DNA of 64,000 bases, from the NCBI GenBank assembly GCA_947095585.1, contig OX352761.1, positions 128,680,277 through 128,744,276 on the forward strand. The letters run 5' to 3'. Numbering within the stretch: position 1 is the first letter of the stretch; every line of letters starts with the position of its first letter. Below, piece after piece: positions 1 to 10,570 of the stretch. Position numbers and translations under genes: made by a program. The notes below the pieces were generated by a model, which was not told where the DNA came from, ran no database searches, and worked only from the letters and a program-made list of their open reading frames with translations. The stretch is from Nephrocerus scutellatus. Taxonomy: Eukaryota; Arthropoda; Insecta; Diptera; Pipunculidae.

Positions 1-603
1 AGTTGCTGAATTGAATTAAAAAGAAAGATTTCACCCAAAAAAAAATGGATTACAAGTGAAAATGGAAAAAATCCGATGCAATCTAAGGATAATAGCTGCT
101 GACGAGTAACCTTAAAACTGTAATTTCACTCACATTCAAGTATAGAAGGCATCCCATGCATGCAACAATGGCTCATCTAATCACTTAATTGACTTGTCTT
201 TTCCCAGCTGGATTTCGAACTGGCAATTTGAAAGTTACTCTGGGTTCCTATGGAATCGTACTTTCCCTAGTGTTCAATTGGTTGACGTGTCTTTTTAATT
301 GATAGCCTCTATCAAGCTTTAATAGATAGTGAAGACGTACAAATGTGTACATTACATACACCATACACATCTAGGCATGAAAAATCTTGCTCGACAATCC
401 CATCCCATATATAGGTATAAATATATATATAGAATAGCTAGAATGGATAATTGAACATGCAGCTCAGATAACTGCAATGACAAACCTGAAAAGTTAAAAT
501 TCATTTTACAATCATTCTATTTAAGCCTTGTGCTTCTTGACCAATGGCATAATTATTGTACAATGGAAGTGAAGAAATTTTAATACTCTTTAATACTGCA
601 TTA
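1..603. other. Unassigned AT-rich sequence
   Basis: No protein motif or repeat copy was recognised. A short TA run lies near 422-432. The stretch ends where an A-rich minisatellite starts. Confidence 0.5.
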
Positions 604-800
604 GACCCCAAAAGACCCAAAAAGATACCAAAAGACCCAAAAGGACCCAAAAAGACCCAAAAAAACCCAAAAAAAACCCCAAAATAACCCAAAAGACTTT
701 CCAAAGACCCCAAAAAGGCCATCAAAAGACACCTAAAATAGCCTTAAAAGATTCCCAAAAGACCCTCAAAAGACCCCCAAAAGACTTTCCAAGACCTAGG
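604..800. repeat. AAGACCC-type minisatellite
   Basis: The core AAGACCCAAA recurs roughly every 10-13 bases with variants such as AAGATACCAAA, AAGGACCCAAA and AAGACTTTCC. Read on the minus strand it gives an artificial Phe/Gly-rich frame, which is not a gene. The array runs directly into a 123-bp direct duplication at 818-1040, so both may belong to one mobile element. A similar AAGACCCYC array sits at 36680-37070. Confidence 0.8.
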
Positions 801-817
801 GGTCTTAAAATACACTC

Positions 818-1040
818 AGAAGGCCATGCCGAATTTCATACAAATCGGTCGAGAAATGGCTTAGTTCCCAAAATTCCAGACCTTAACGACCATATCCCAG
901 AATTTCCTTATTTTTTCCTTATTATTTCCAGAATTATCTTTGTCCTACATACCGAATTTCATACAAATCAGTTGAAAAGTTGCTTAGTTCCCAAATATCC
1001 AGACCCTAATGACCATAACCCAGAATTTCCTTGGGAACAA
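818..1040. repeat. Direct duplication, 123-bp period
   Basis: A module of about 85 bp with the phrase CCGAATTTCATACAAATC starts at 829 and again at 952. Both copies continue through TGGCTTAGTTCCCAAA (or its variant) and end in CCCAGAATTTCCTT. The second copy has drifted by scattered substitutions. Host function is not evident. The phrasing resembles the internal modules of the repeat family at 48.8-49.4 kb, but I could not align them convincingly. Confidence 0.75.
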
Positions 1041-1200
1041 ATTCACATCCTACAGTCTTTAGTCCTATTCGCATTTGATCAATAAATAAATTTCTTAAAA
1101 AAAAAGTACTAAATATTTTTTTTATCTGGCTTGGTACGCTCAGAGCTCATGTTTATATACTTTATTTAATTGAATGCAGGAAAGAATTTTGCAAGAATTT

Positions 1201-1325
1201 GTGGACTTATACACTCACAAATTTAAGCTCTCTAGGTCGTTTGGAAGGTGGTTAAAAAGTACCTCAAAGTGTGGAAAAAAGGGGTCAAGTCAAATTTAAT
1301 AAAAGTTTTTAAAAATCGCGTGCAT
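1201..1325 (+). repeat. CACGCG-associated repeat, terminal unit
   Basis: The order ACACTCACAAA, AGCTCT, AGGTCGT, GGTGGTTAAAAAG, ACCTCAAA, GGTCAAGTCAA, AAAGTTTTTAAA matches the last unit and right edge of the array at 62905-63450 in the same order and strand. Only one unit is present here and the CACGCG-rich spacer is missing, so this is a truncated copy. Class of element unknown. Confidence 0.7.
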
Positions 1326-2475
1326 TCTGTACAAAAGCAGAGTGCAACCAATAGAAAGAAAATCAAGTCACAGACAGATTGTCGTAGTTTTGTTGGGGGA
1401 GTTGGGGCGATATTTGTGACGAATCAATATTTTCCCGACCGGGTAATACCTCAAGAACTCATCAACTAGTTACCCATAAAAATTCGTACCAATCTATTAA
1501 AAAGCGCACTTAATTGTTCGTGAAGTAAACATTCGAGCATGAAGCAATGATATCACCATTAGCGTTTTTCTGCATTCATTTCAATATTTCAACATTTATT
1601 TACTGACTGTCAGTGCTTTCCAGCTAATTATTTTATGATTAATGATCAAATATAGACCACTGCCACCACATTGCGTGATACCCGAATGCAAATGCATCAC
1701 TGCACACAATCCACAATGGCACATTCATTGCAGTTCATGTTTACATCTTGTTAATTTATTAAGTTGGGATTTTAACATTTGAAGTATGATTCTGCCAATA
1801 CTCGTACATATGAATGACTGTACATGATAAATAACAACCACATAGTGTTGTGCTTATCATCGCAATCATTGTACTAGACTCTGAAATTGATTTGTCCGAC
1901 TGACACACGTTTATTAGGCCGACAAATTGAATCAATAATTAAAAAAAGCGAACGTTTGCGTGTTTATCCATTGGCCATCAGTGGAGTACGGCGTATATTT
2001 CTATTTTTCCTGTCTATTTTATTTCAACCCTGTCCATCAATTGTGTATGAAATGAATCAATTGAGTTTTTGCTTTTATTTAGTTACAAGTGTGCACGCAG
2101 CTCGAATAATACGAATAAACGGGCACTAGTTTGTGTTATTCAATTTAATGTCAACTGTATTTAAAATATTCCCCTATTTTATTTAAAAGGGTTGCTCCCA
2201 TTATATCTGTATCCCTGTGAAAATTTTTGAACAACTAAATTGGTATGCTGATAATATGATAATATCACAGTGTTAGAACCACTTTGTGAGTGAGTAGTCA
2301 ATAGCCAATATAAAGGATAGCTAAGGCATATAGTATTTCAGCAAATTTTAAATTTCAATTGGAATGCCTCGTTTTTTATCTGCTGTTTGTTTGCATCTTG
2401 AACTTGTCTTTACTTAAATTACATTGAAAATTGCACGCTTCAACAACATTTACAAATCCAAATTTTTTAACAAAT
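1326..2475. other. Unassigned sequence
   Basis: Nothing was recognised. An open frame of 80 codons at 1887-2129 (plus) has no family resemblance and no supporting start context. Confidence 0.4.
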
Positions 2476-2927
2476 TCGGTTTACGCGCGCTTCAATTTCT
2501 GTTCGTCGTATTCATCTTTATAAACAATCAATTAAACGTCTGGTAGGAAAATTTGAGTCAACAAAATATATGCAGCTCAAGGAGTGCCTAGAATACCGCA
2601 TTAGCAGCCGCAAGTGTATGCGTATGTATCACTATACCACGTCGATCTCAAGGATTGGGAATCTATCTGACCAGTTCGTGGCGAATTTTGCACAGGGCTT
2701 TTGGCTGTACTACTATAAGATTCCTCTGATCAAAAACCTAAACCCGAACAGCCATCGTGTTTTGCCAGGTCAGCAACCCAAAGCTATCCATGAAATGATA
2801 TAACACCCACAAAAATTTACAATTTTCATGCTGGACGAGTTATTGGCCAATACTCCTCGTTCAATGATGCTGGAAATCCAATCACAGTCAATGGAGACCG
2901 AATCGAGTTTGTAACGAGTTTGCTAGG
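2476..2927 (+). pseudogene. Mariner-like (IS630/Tc1) transposase remnant
   Basis: This is a decayed transposase of the insect DDE group related to mariner. Reading across frame changes gives RLVGKFEST (N-terminal helix-turn-helix end, from about 2498), RSQGLGIYLTSSWRILHRA (2643-2700), LYYYKIPLIKNLNPNSHR (2705-2760), PKAIHE...HPQKFT (2780-2820, with a TAA stop at 2801) and AGRVIGQYSSFNDAGNP then ITVNGDR (2830-2905). At least three frameshifts are needed. The segment expected between NSHR and PKAIHE, which carries the first catalytic Asp (the SDEAHF region), is deleted. The remnant ends around 2927 and LINE sequence follows within about 120 bases. The family assignment is firm at motif level; the subfamily is not. 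Confidence 0.8.
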
Positions 2928-2934
2928 GTGATGT

Positions 2935-3722
2935 TCGCCGGCCACCCAGGTTTAGATACGTCGGTTTTTTTATAAATTAAAAATCTCCGTTTATGTCTGT
3001 TTAGAAGCTTTATCTTGGCTGAAGAGGTATGTCATATCCGCTAAGGATATACGCATTTTCTTGGTTAGCCAAGCTGCGGTAAAATCCATGGAATCGGGGT
3101 CTACGAACTCTATTGTAGCCCTAAACTGCCGATCATCACTCAATGAGATGGCGGATCAGTTCAACATTCATCTATGTTGAGTGCCGACCCATAGAGATAT
3201 TCCGGGAAATTATGAGGCTGATGAAGTCACCAAAGATGAAAGTGCACTGTCCATTTTACCTGAAAATGGTTCCATAGGCATACCTATCGCTACATGTAAA
3301 CTCATATTAAAGCAGGATGCTACCGAGAAACTTTACCGTAGGAGGTCAAATGGAAAAGTTTGTCTCACGAATAAGGAGATCTGACCCAAGCTGAATCAAC
3401 ACGTTCCAAGTGTTTGATCATTAAAAAAAGATTACACATTGGTGCTATAATAGGTGTCACTATAGGGCAATGTCTCATAGGTTAGCATGCTTCTGCAGAA
3501 GCTGCATGGACAATGAGGAGGAGGAGAAGGCAACAATTCTCCACCTTCTCTGTATATACAATGACTTAACGATCTAACTACTGCTTGTGCTTCATGCGAT
3601 GCTCTAAATAAAAGCGAGTAGGCGGGAAAAAATTTCTCGATCCATTTGGTATAACATTGGACCATTACTGGTCTAAGTATGTCGGCTTTTCCACCGACAG
3701 CCACTTTAAGCCAACCTAAACA
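2935..3722 (+). pseudogene. LINE C-terminus: RNase H plus zinc-knuckle tail and 3' UTR (R1/LOA-like)
   Basis: From 3049 the frame reads IRIFLVSQAAVKSM, an RNase H core strand in which the expected catalytic Asp of the SDSQ motif is Val. It continues in frame to QFNIHLC, a TGA at 3178-3180 where the family has Trp, then VPTHRDIPGNYEADEV, the His and Asp end of RNase H. After a frameshift, LACFCRSCMDNEEEE and ATILHLLC (about 3482-3550) form the Cys/His tail seen in RNase H-bearing LINEs of Diptera. The 3' end at 3655-3722 (GGACCAT...TGGTCTAAGTA...GTCGGC...CAGCCAC...CCAACCTAA) is matched in inverse orientation at 40755-40830. Dead copy. Confidence 0.8.
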
Positions 3723-6700
3723 TGTTTTCTAGACTCATGTTTTTTTTATTACTCTTTTCTGTTTTTGTCTTTTGGATGACTTAACAATATATATATATAT
3801 ATTGTTACGAAAAGTAGTTAGTAGCGCAGATAATGGGATTCAAATACTAAGATCTCAATCGTATTTACATACTGCATACTAAAAATAGGCGCTGAATTAG
3901 AAGTAATCACTTTTGAATAGCATACTTTTATAAGATTTATTAGATAATTTGAAATGTAACCGCTTGTAAGTAAGTGTAAGTAAATCATTATGTAATGGTC
4001 GAAAATGAAGTCAAACCGGTTTTTGTGGTTTGCCCGGTTTTTGTGCAAATACATGATTGTACATGTAGCTTATTTTTAGAAGATGACTCATTACATATGA
4101 GTATCGTTAGTTGTGAATAAGGGAATAAGGCTAATTTTCTGATATCATTTGACCAAGATAAAATACCAAAAAGAACAGAAAGTAATATTCGGTAGAACAG
4201 CGTAGGAAAATAGTTCTTGGAGTGGAGTAACTGCTTAAGAATTTGTTACTCTTCAGTCGCTTCAGTAACGCTCTACATCCCCACACAGAGATATTTTCTC
4301 GTGCAGTATTTGCAATATTTTTGCCAAGACCGATGATTGTAAAGCATATCGATGGCAACTAAAAAAATAATATTTTATGCAGACGTTCCTGTTGCTTTAA
4401 TTAATTTTTAGCATGTAGTTCTAATACTGTACGGGGAATCGTATTTTCCTTCAAAAAACTATTTCGCTTGGGCTTGGTGGTGAATCAAAACTGCGATTTA
4501 GGAGATGCTATGACGACGGTCGACTTGACCAGCCAGTGTCACTAATTGTCTTTATTTAATTTTAACTCTAACTGTAGTATTAGGTGGAGAAATTTTACTG
4601 TGCCATATAACTTCGTTACTAGTTGTTGAAGTCGAAGTTCCGTGTTATCTCCAAAAATGGACCAGTGGATATGCCCCTAGGCTCGTATTAATTTGCACAT
4701 CCAAATTTTTTCCTTTGGATCTTTGTCTTGCCCACGGTCTATGCCAATACTGGTTTATTTCAACTTAAGTTTAATTATATCCGTTCAAGTACTTTATATT
4801 TTTTAACAGTTTCTTAGAATAAGCAAGATAAAAAACGGTAAAAATTATCATAAAAAGTTAAGTAAGCTTAGAACTTAATATACAGAGAAAACTCGTTTAT
4901 ATGGAAATTATTCTTTTAACATTAAGCACTCTGTCACAAGAACCGCTCTTAGTTAGTGCCGAAGTGACTTGTATACGTTAAAAGTTGAAAAATTTAATTT
5001 CAAGACTAGATATAAGGGAAAGTGTAAAAATGATGAGCTTTCTGTGAATAGTCCTCTGCCCTTTAAAAACCTCTTTGTATTTTCCTCAACATAATTCCGT
5101 GAAAAACCTTCTAATAGCTTGGGCAGTTAGCTTCAGTTTTGCTAAAGCAGTCAAGCAGCAGCAGAAATTAAAAAAAGCAAGCAAAAAAGAAATCTGACCA
5201 GCAACACCACCAACCAAAATCAATGATAATGATAATTCCTTTTAATTTGGAGGAGAAAAAAATCTGTCACCGAAATTAAAGAGGGTAATTTTTGCGATAT
5301 TACCACAAAAGTCAACTCTAAGAACTTAACCGCCACCGGCCAACCAACAAACCGCCATCATTTCCTTAACATTTGACCCAAATTTCTTATTTTTTATTTC
5401 CTCGACTACCGATTACTTTTTCTTTTATTAAAACATCAGGGAACAGTAAAAGCGCAAACTTTCTTTGTATATTTCTTGTTGTTTATGGTTTCTTTTATCG
5501 TCCTGTGTTTATTATTGTTGCCGTTATTCCTTCCTTTCTTAATAGTCGGACATTTTTAAAAGTAAATGATCAGGGACAGCGACAAAATGCCTAAGAAAGC
5601 AAAAGAAAAGTTCAACTTATTTGTTTAACATTTTGTTTGATACGCTTTTGAGCGCTTTTTGTTACAAATAATAGAAGGACATTTCGATGTGGGTGGTGTT
5701 TTGGTTGTTGGTCTATGTAGAAGGAAATTCAACAAAGCAACCAGAACAATAATTATTGATTCGTTGCCTTGGACGTTTTCTGTGCTGAAGCCGCATGTTA
5801 ATTACAACAGCATCAATTACAATTGGACATTTTACAATGTATAATGACGTTTCAATTATCCTTATGGCAGGTGTACAGTGTACAAATAGTACAATAATTT
5901 GAAGTAATAAATGTGTTAATTGAATGAAGGCTAAGAGAGGTTTATCCAACCATATACAAGAAGTTGAATACTGACAAGAGCTACAATTTTAATCAAACAG
6001 TAAGTTTGTATAAATGAGCTCACACTTAACAAAAGAAATATTAATTACATTCCAGGCACCAGGTCTGGTCAGGTCGTAGAAGTCTCAACCAATCAGAATT
6101 TGAAATGTATATATGTACGTAGAGAAACCAAAGTAATGCGCAGCCTGCTGCTAATTAAAGTTATTTATTCATGCCTTCATCGAGGCAATTAACATGGATC
6201 AAAGGAGACCGTTGTGCACCGACGTGCTTACCCCACTGACCCTTAAAGCCGAAAATTATAGCTCCCTACGCAAAGGGATTACGAAATGAATGATAGATGC
6301 ACTCGCATATACGATTCTTGACTCGGTTAAATGAAGGAAGCCTAATTTCAAATTGGTTAAATGCTTTGAAATGCTAATAAAATTTGCAATGCAATGTTAC
6401 ATGCACATTGTGTTATTGGACAAGGAGTGGGCGGCAGGAACGCATTGCACTGCATGAAATTGTCCATCCTCCTGTTGGCGCTGACAAGCACTTTCTTAAT
6501 TAATTTAAGCGGCTCGTTGCTCGTTAGGCGGGCGCCACACAACAGCAGTAAAGGATCCTTTACACCCATCTGCTCAAACGATTACACTCACGCTTCAACA
6601 TATAAGTTAACATGCACTGGCCGCAAACTCAATGTGAAAACCAACCAGCAACGACGACATCATCATCGTCGCAGGTCATTCTAGTTCTATGTGACGTAAG

Positions 6701-7855
6701 ACATATACTATACTTACCCTGTCCACCCAGACTCAGATGGTAAAATGATTGGTCGGTTCACGAATTTTCATCTTTGAATCCTTAGATTTGGTTCAATTAG
6801 ATTTTTTGGTGGGAAAGCATAATTTTCCATTAGATGTTAAAGGATTTTGTGGCGGTTATTATATATTTGCCGAAGGATAAATTGCCTTTGAGTAGATAAT
6901 TATGCGGGAAATTGAGTTTATAATCGCTGCTCGGTGCTTGCTGCTTGCTGCTTGTGAATTTATGATCCAAGAAATAGGCAATCGAGTTGGTTGAGACAGG
7001 CAGGCGGAGTAGTCGTGTAATTGGAAATGAAACAATTAATGAATAATTGAAGAAGGAATCAAGTATTTTCATATTAAGTACGAACTACGAACGTTGTGTA
7101 GTTTGTTTGCTCTGTTATGTTCCAAAATTAATTGAAGCACCGCAAATATTCCCCAGGTCAAATATTTGCCAGAGAAATCTTCAGTGAAAATTTATTATTC
7201 GTGAATTCTGTATTTTGGTGCACATAATTGGAATATTCCAATTGAAGGCATAATTAGTGTTTGGAGTCCAGAAAAAATCTAAAGAAATAGATTGAATGAA
7301 TGCATTTTGACTCTTCAAAATAATAATTCAACAGAAAAAGGTTTTTAATCTCAATCCTTTAAAATTTTAATACTTCCTTTTTTAGTCTGGAAGGTTTCGT
7401 GAGGTTGTCTAACCTACTACTAAATTATGTATAAGACTTAAACTGGTGATGTCTTTCGTTAATAATGTTTTCTGTTGTGACGAGCGCCGCCTAGGCTCGG
7501 TTTGACTTGCAGGATGGAACTACTTTTGAATTCACAAACTGTTTCAATTGAACGGTAGATAAATACATTAATTTTAATGACCTGTTATCAAGAGGTTGCT
7601 TTGTAATATTTTCGTTACTTTTTAATAACTCAAACGAGCAAACATTTCAATGACGGGTAAGCTCCAATTTAATTTAATTTGATTTATTTCAATAAAATTG
7701 TGTTTTTTTTTTCAAATGCTTAAGTAGGTACTCTTATAATTAATTATAGTGTAAAATATAATAATATAATTATAACAAAGAAATAATACCCATAACATTA
7801 ATATAAAGATCTTTGAAATTTGGTGTGGTTGTTATTTATGGAAACTCATATTTAC
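3723..7855. other. Long unassigned stretch
   Basis: No coding similarity was found over 4 kb. Local features are an (AT)n tract at 3787-3802 bounded by TTAACA and TTGTTA, which makes a near-palindrome, and a near-palindrome around 6648-6672 built from GACGAC and GTCGTC arms. Open frames of 60-96 codons here lack any recognisable motif. Confidence 0.4.
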
Positions 7856-7859
7856 CAAC

Positions 7860-8240
7860 CAATTTTAATAAAATTTTCAATGTATATTATTGGCAGGTGA
7901 AGGATAGTTATAGGCTATAGTACAACCCCCTTCCCCTTCCCTGAGGGTGTGCAATGTAAAATGTCAATATCAGCCACATTTACAAACTGATTTTTACGAA
8001 ATGTTCGATATATTGATGTATTAATGGCAGGTTGGGGATGGTTATAGGGGCTATAGTAACCACATCCCATTAGAGCTCTTAAAAGGAATTTAAAATGTTT
8101 ATATCAGCCACATTTACAAACCTATTTTTATGAAAATTAAATGTATCGATGTATTAACGGCACGTGTGGGAAGGTAATGGGCTATACTACACGGGGGTTC
8201 ATGTGTACGGTTAGTGAAGCGCCAGGAAACAGCTAGTTAA
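7860..8240 (-). repeat. Repeat family A, minus orientation, with 133-bp internal tandem units
   Basis: The phrase GGCAG/GGCAC followed by a purine-rich run and GGCTATAGTA occurs at 7892, 8026 and 8159, giving periods of 134 and 133 bp. CAGCCACATTTACAAAC recurs at 7971 and 8105. The right edge is CCAGGAAACAGCTAGTTAATA; its reverse complement matches the left edge of the plus-strand copies at 18268 and 48815 (ACTAGCTGTTTCC then GGCGCT). The structure, a conserved non-coding edge plus internal tandem units, resembles Helitron-like non-autonomous elements such as DINE-1, but hallmark termini were not proven. Confidence 0.75.
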
Positions 8241-8344
8241 TACAAATAACAATGAAATAATGTTCATTGGTAACCGAATCATTTGGGAATGGCTGCATCT
8301 TAAATTGTTCGTCATAGTCCAACCAAGGTTCATGCGGAACAATT

Positions 8345-8437
8345 TAGAAAAGTTACCCGGAAAATTGTAAAATTCGGGAATCTCTGCAAGTGCTGTTTTC
8401 CATAGGTTTTTTGTATGAACTCGCGATCATAACTCGA
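8345..8437 (+). repeat. Repeat family C fragment
   Basis: ATTCGGGAATCT, GCTGTTTTCCAT and TTGTATGAACTCGCGATCAT then AACTC align with 28256-28321 in the same order. Only the inner part is present; the ATCCATACTAATATTATAAA head of the 28-kb copy is missing. Confidence 0.65.
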
Positions 8438-9366
8438 TGAATTTGCGTAAATTTAATGTTTGCTAAAGCTCTGGTTAAAAGTGATGTATTTGAGCCAACA
8501 TTGGATTTGATCAAATTTGGAGAAACGCATAATTACCATTCCAATTCTCATTATTTGTAAGTATTTCTGAATATCAAAATCTACTTGGAATTATTACCAA
8601 CGAGACTATCTTTCTAGAACCTAAACAAAACGCTTTGACATGGCTTTATTTTTCATTTATTTTATAGTAATATTAAGTTATTTATGTGCTATGAATTGTG
8701 ATTTAGTTTCGTTTTACTTTATTTCGTTCATTTTATGAACGGTAATTTTAACACACTAACTTTAATAATTTATTAACTCTTATAAAATCGAGAAAAATAT
8801 ATCATAAATATTCTTTATTTAATAAACCCTGATATGCTCTGCGTTGGGGCATATTCATTATGTTGTGGTTGAAAATAAATATTGAGAGCCAGCTGTTTGT
8901 AAATGAAGATCTGACGACGAAACCCATGCTAGACCAAGGCATGCTATTTTGTTTTGGGAACAATGAGACGTACTACGCTCGGACCTATTTGAGTACAATT
9001 TTCTACCGATATGAGTACGCAGGCTAGCCCAAATGGAGGGTACACTGCCTACAAGGGTCTAGTAACAGGGGCTATCACATAACGATGTATGCGGAATTCG
9101 GTGATGCATTTATTTCCAGTTTGTTTAATACTGGGTCGTTCCAGACATACGTGAGGGTTCAGCTAACTGAGTGGTGGCCTCCACAATCATCATTAAGGTA
9201 AGATACACCACATTAGCAAACAAATATATTATACAATGCTTTAATACTGATGGAAAATAATTTATAAAGAGTGTCAATCCGTCACACACCGTACAGCTAT
9301 TATGTCCATTACCATTGAGCCGTACAGCTAGTATGTCTTTATGTAATTAATTTGGGCCAACATTGG
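8438..9366. other. Unassigned sequence
   Basis: No motif was recognised. The 8640-8840 part is very AT-rich. A moderately GC-richer block at 8930-9180 contains no convincing frame. Confidence 0.4.
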
Positions 9367-9600
9367 TACATGGCACAGTAGCTCAACCGATGAAGCGTCC
9401 GACTCACCGAATTACTGGTTCAAATCCCCAGTAGGGGAAACTTTTTTTCCAAAAGAAAATACCTCTTAATATTAAAATAAAACTCACGATTATAACTCGG
9501 AATTGTATAGAGCGCAATAGTCACACGTATAAAATCGACTACAATCGAAACGTCCGTCCGACGGTGGGTGTTCAAGCCACCCACTAGAAAATTTGTTTTT
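9367..9600 (+). repeat. Tandem pair of tRNA-like segments (SINE head or tRNA pseudogenes)
   Basis: The first segment has CAGTAGCTCAACCGATGA (box A-like, about 9374-9392), GCGTCCGACTC, and GGTTCAAATCC (box B, 9417-9427). The second, about 153 bp downstream, has ACGTCCGTCCGAC and a perfect T-arm: GGGTG, loop TTCAAGC, CACCC (9566-9582). Both are followed by a pyrimidine/T-rich run (CTTTTTTT and TTTGTTTTT). The first lacks proper acceptor and T-stem pairing, so it is not a working tRNA. It is either a dimeric tRNA-derived SINE or two decayed tRNA copies. It differs from the SINE at 21486. Confidence 0.5.
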
Positions 9601-9752
9601 GCTTAAAACAAAAACATCAATCGCCGTGCAACATTAGCAATGGGAAATACAATTACGTTAAGGGCAACATCAACGATAATGGAAAAATATAAGCCACAAA
9701 CGTAATTCCCAAAAAGTCTTTCCTAGCACCTAGCGAAATTCAATCATATTCG

Positions 9753-9803
9753 TGGTAGAGAAATACACCATTTAGGGTGGTAAAGCAATACACCATTTAA
9801 GGA
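9753..9803. repeat. 25-bp direct duplication
   Basis: GTGGTAGAGAAATACACCAT and GTGGTAAAGCAATACACCAT are adjacent copies with a 25-bp period. Confidence 0.6.
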
Positions 9804-9927
9804 GTGATACTGCCAAAGTATACGTACTCCTGCACTTTCGGAACCAAGCTTCCACATAGTTCGGCAGTGAACTTACGATCTCCGTATCACCATTTGATTA
9901 AAAAAACCTTTTTGGTTAAATTCGTAA

Positions 9928-10103
9928 ATAGCGTCATGGAATGCGAATGCCAGTGATACTATTTTACCCCGACTCTGATGCTAGCTGCACTCAACAGTAG
10001 ACAGCAACGCAAGAACTACACTAGTTTTGTTTTTAAGAAGGTAGCGCCATTGAACGCGAATGCCAGTAACGCAACTCTACTCCATACCCCGACCTACCGA
10101 CAG
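9928..10103. repeat. Imperfect duplication, 113-bp period
   Basis: TAGCGTCATGGAATGCGAAT (from 9929) and TAGCGCCATTGAACGCGAAT (from 10042) both continue as GCCAGT and end at a CCCCGACY phrase. Origin unknown. ATT-rich sequence follows at 10120-10170. Confidence 0.6.
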
Positions 10104-10490
10104 ACCGAATGAAATTCAGGGTATTATATTATTATTAGTTTGATTATTATCAGTTCTAATATTATTATTAAGTAGTCCTAAGAATTTGTTTAAATAAAAG
10201 AAAAGAGAAAAAAACCGACATAATTTTTTTTGTTAATTTTTGTTTTTAATTTGACACGCCCTCAACGAGAAACGAAACCTGAATACGACGAGCGTCACCC
10301 AGCAAACCATGTTACAAGAGGCTGAAGAAGATAGGTCTCAAAATAGTACCCTGTGGGAGGTGGGACTCCTCTAGTTATTGGTGAACATACGTCGTTGATT
10401 GGCTCTTCTTTCCACTAGGCTTTATATTAATAGTTTATATAACATATATCAATCTACAGAAATGTAGCACAATTTTGATATTATTTATAG

Positions 10491-10570
10491 CTCTTTCGAT
10501 TTGCAGGATATAGTTAAAATTTCTCTCCCGTGGGTACCGTTTCGGGTGTAGTTTCGGCAAATCGAAAGAG
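10491..10570. repeat. 80-bp element with perfect 14-bp inverted ends
   Basis: CTCTTTCGATTTGC at 10491-10504 is the exact reverse complement of GCAAATCGAAAGAG at 10557-10570, with a 52-base loop. It could be a minimal MITE, the relic of a foldback element, or a hairpin-forming regulatory site. No clear target duplication is visible beside it. Confidence 0.7.

Noticed and set aside
501..725. 74-codon minus frame rich in Phe and Gly
   Set aside because: It is the translation of the AAGACCC minisatellite and has no independent evidence of coding.
4131..4358. 75-codon minus frame with WGCRALLKRLKSNKF
   Set aside because: A weak LINE-like feel but no conserved motif, so not called.
9367..9445. 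Functional tRNA gene
   Set aside because: Box A and box B are present but acceptor and T-stem pairing fail, and a second related segment follows in tandem.
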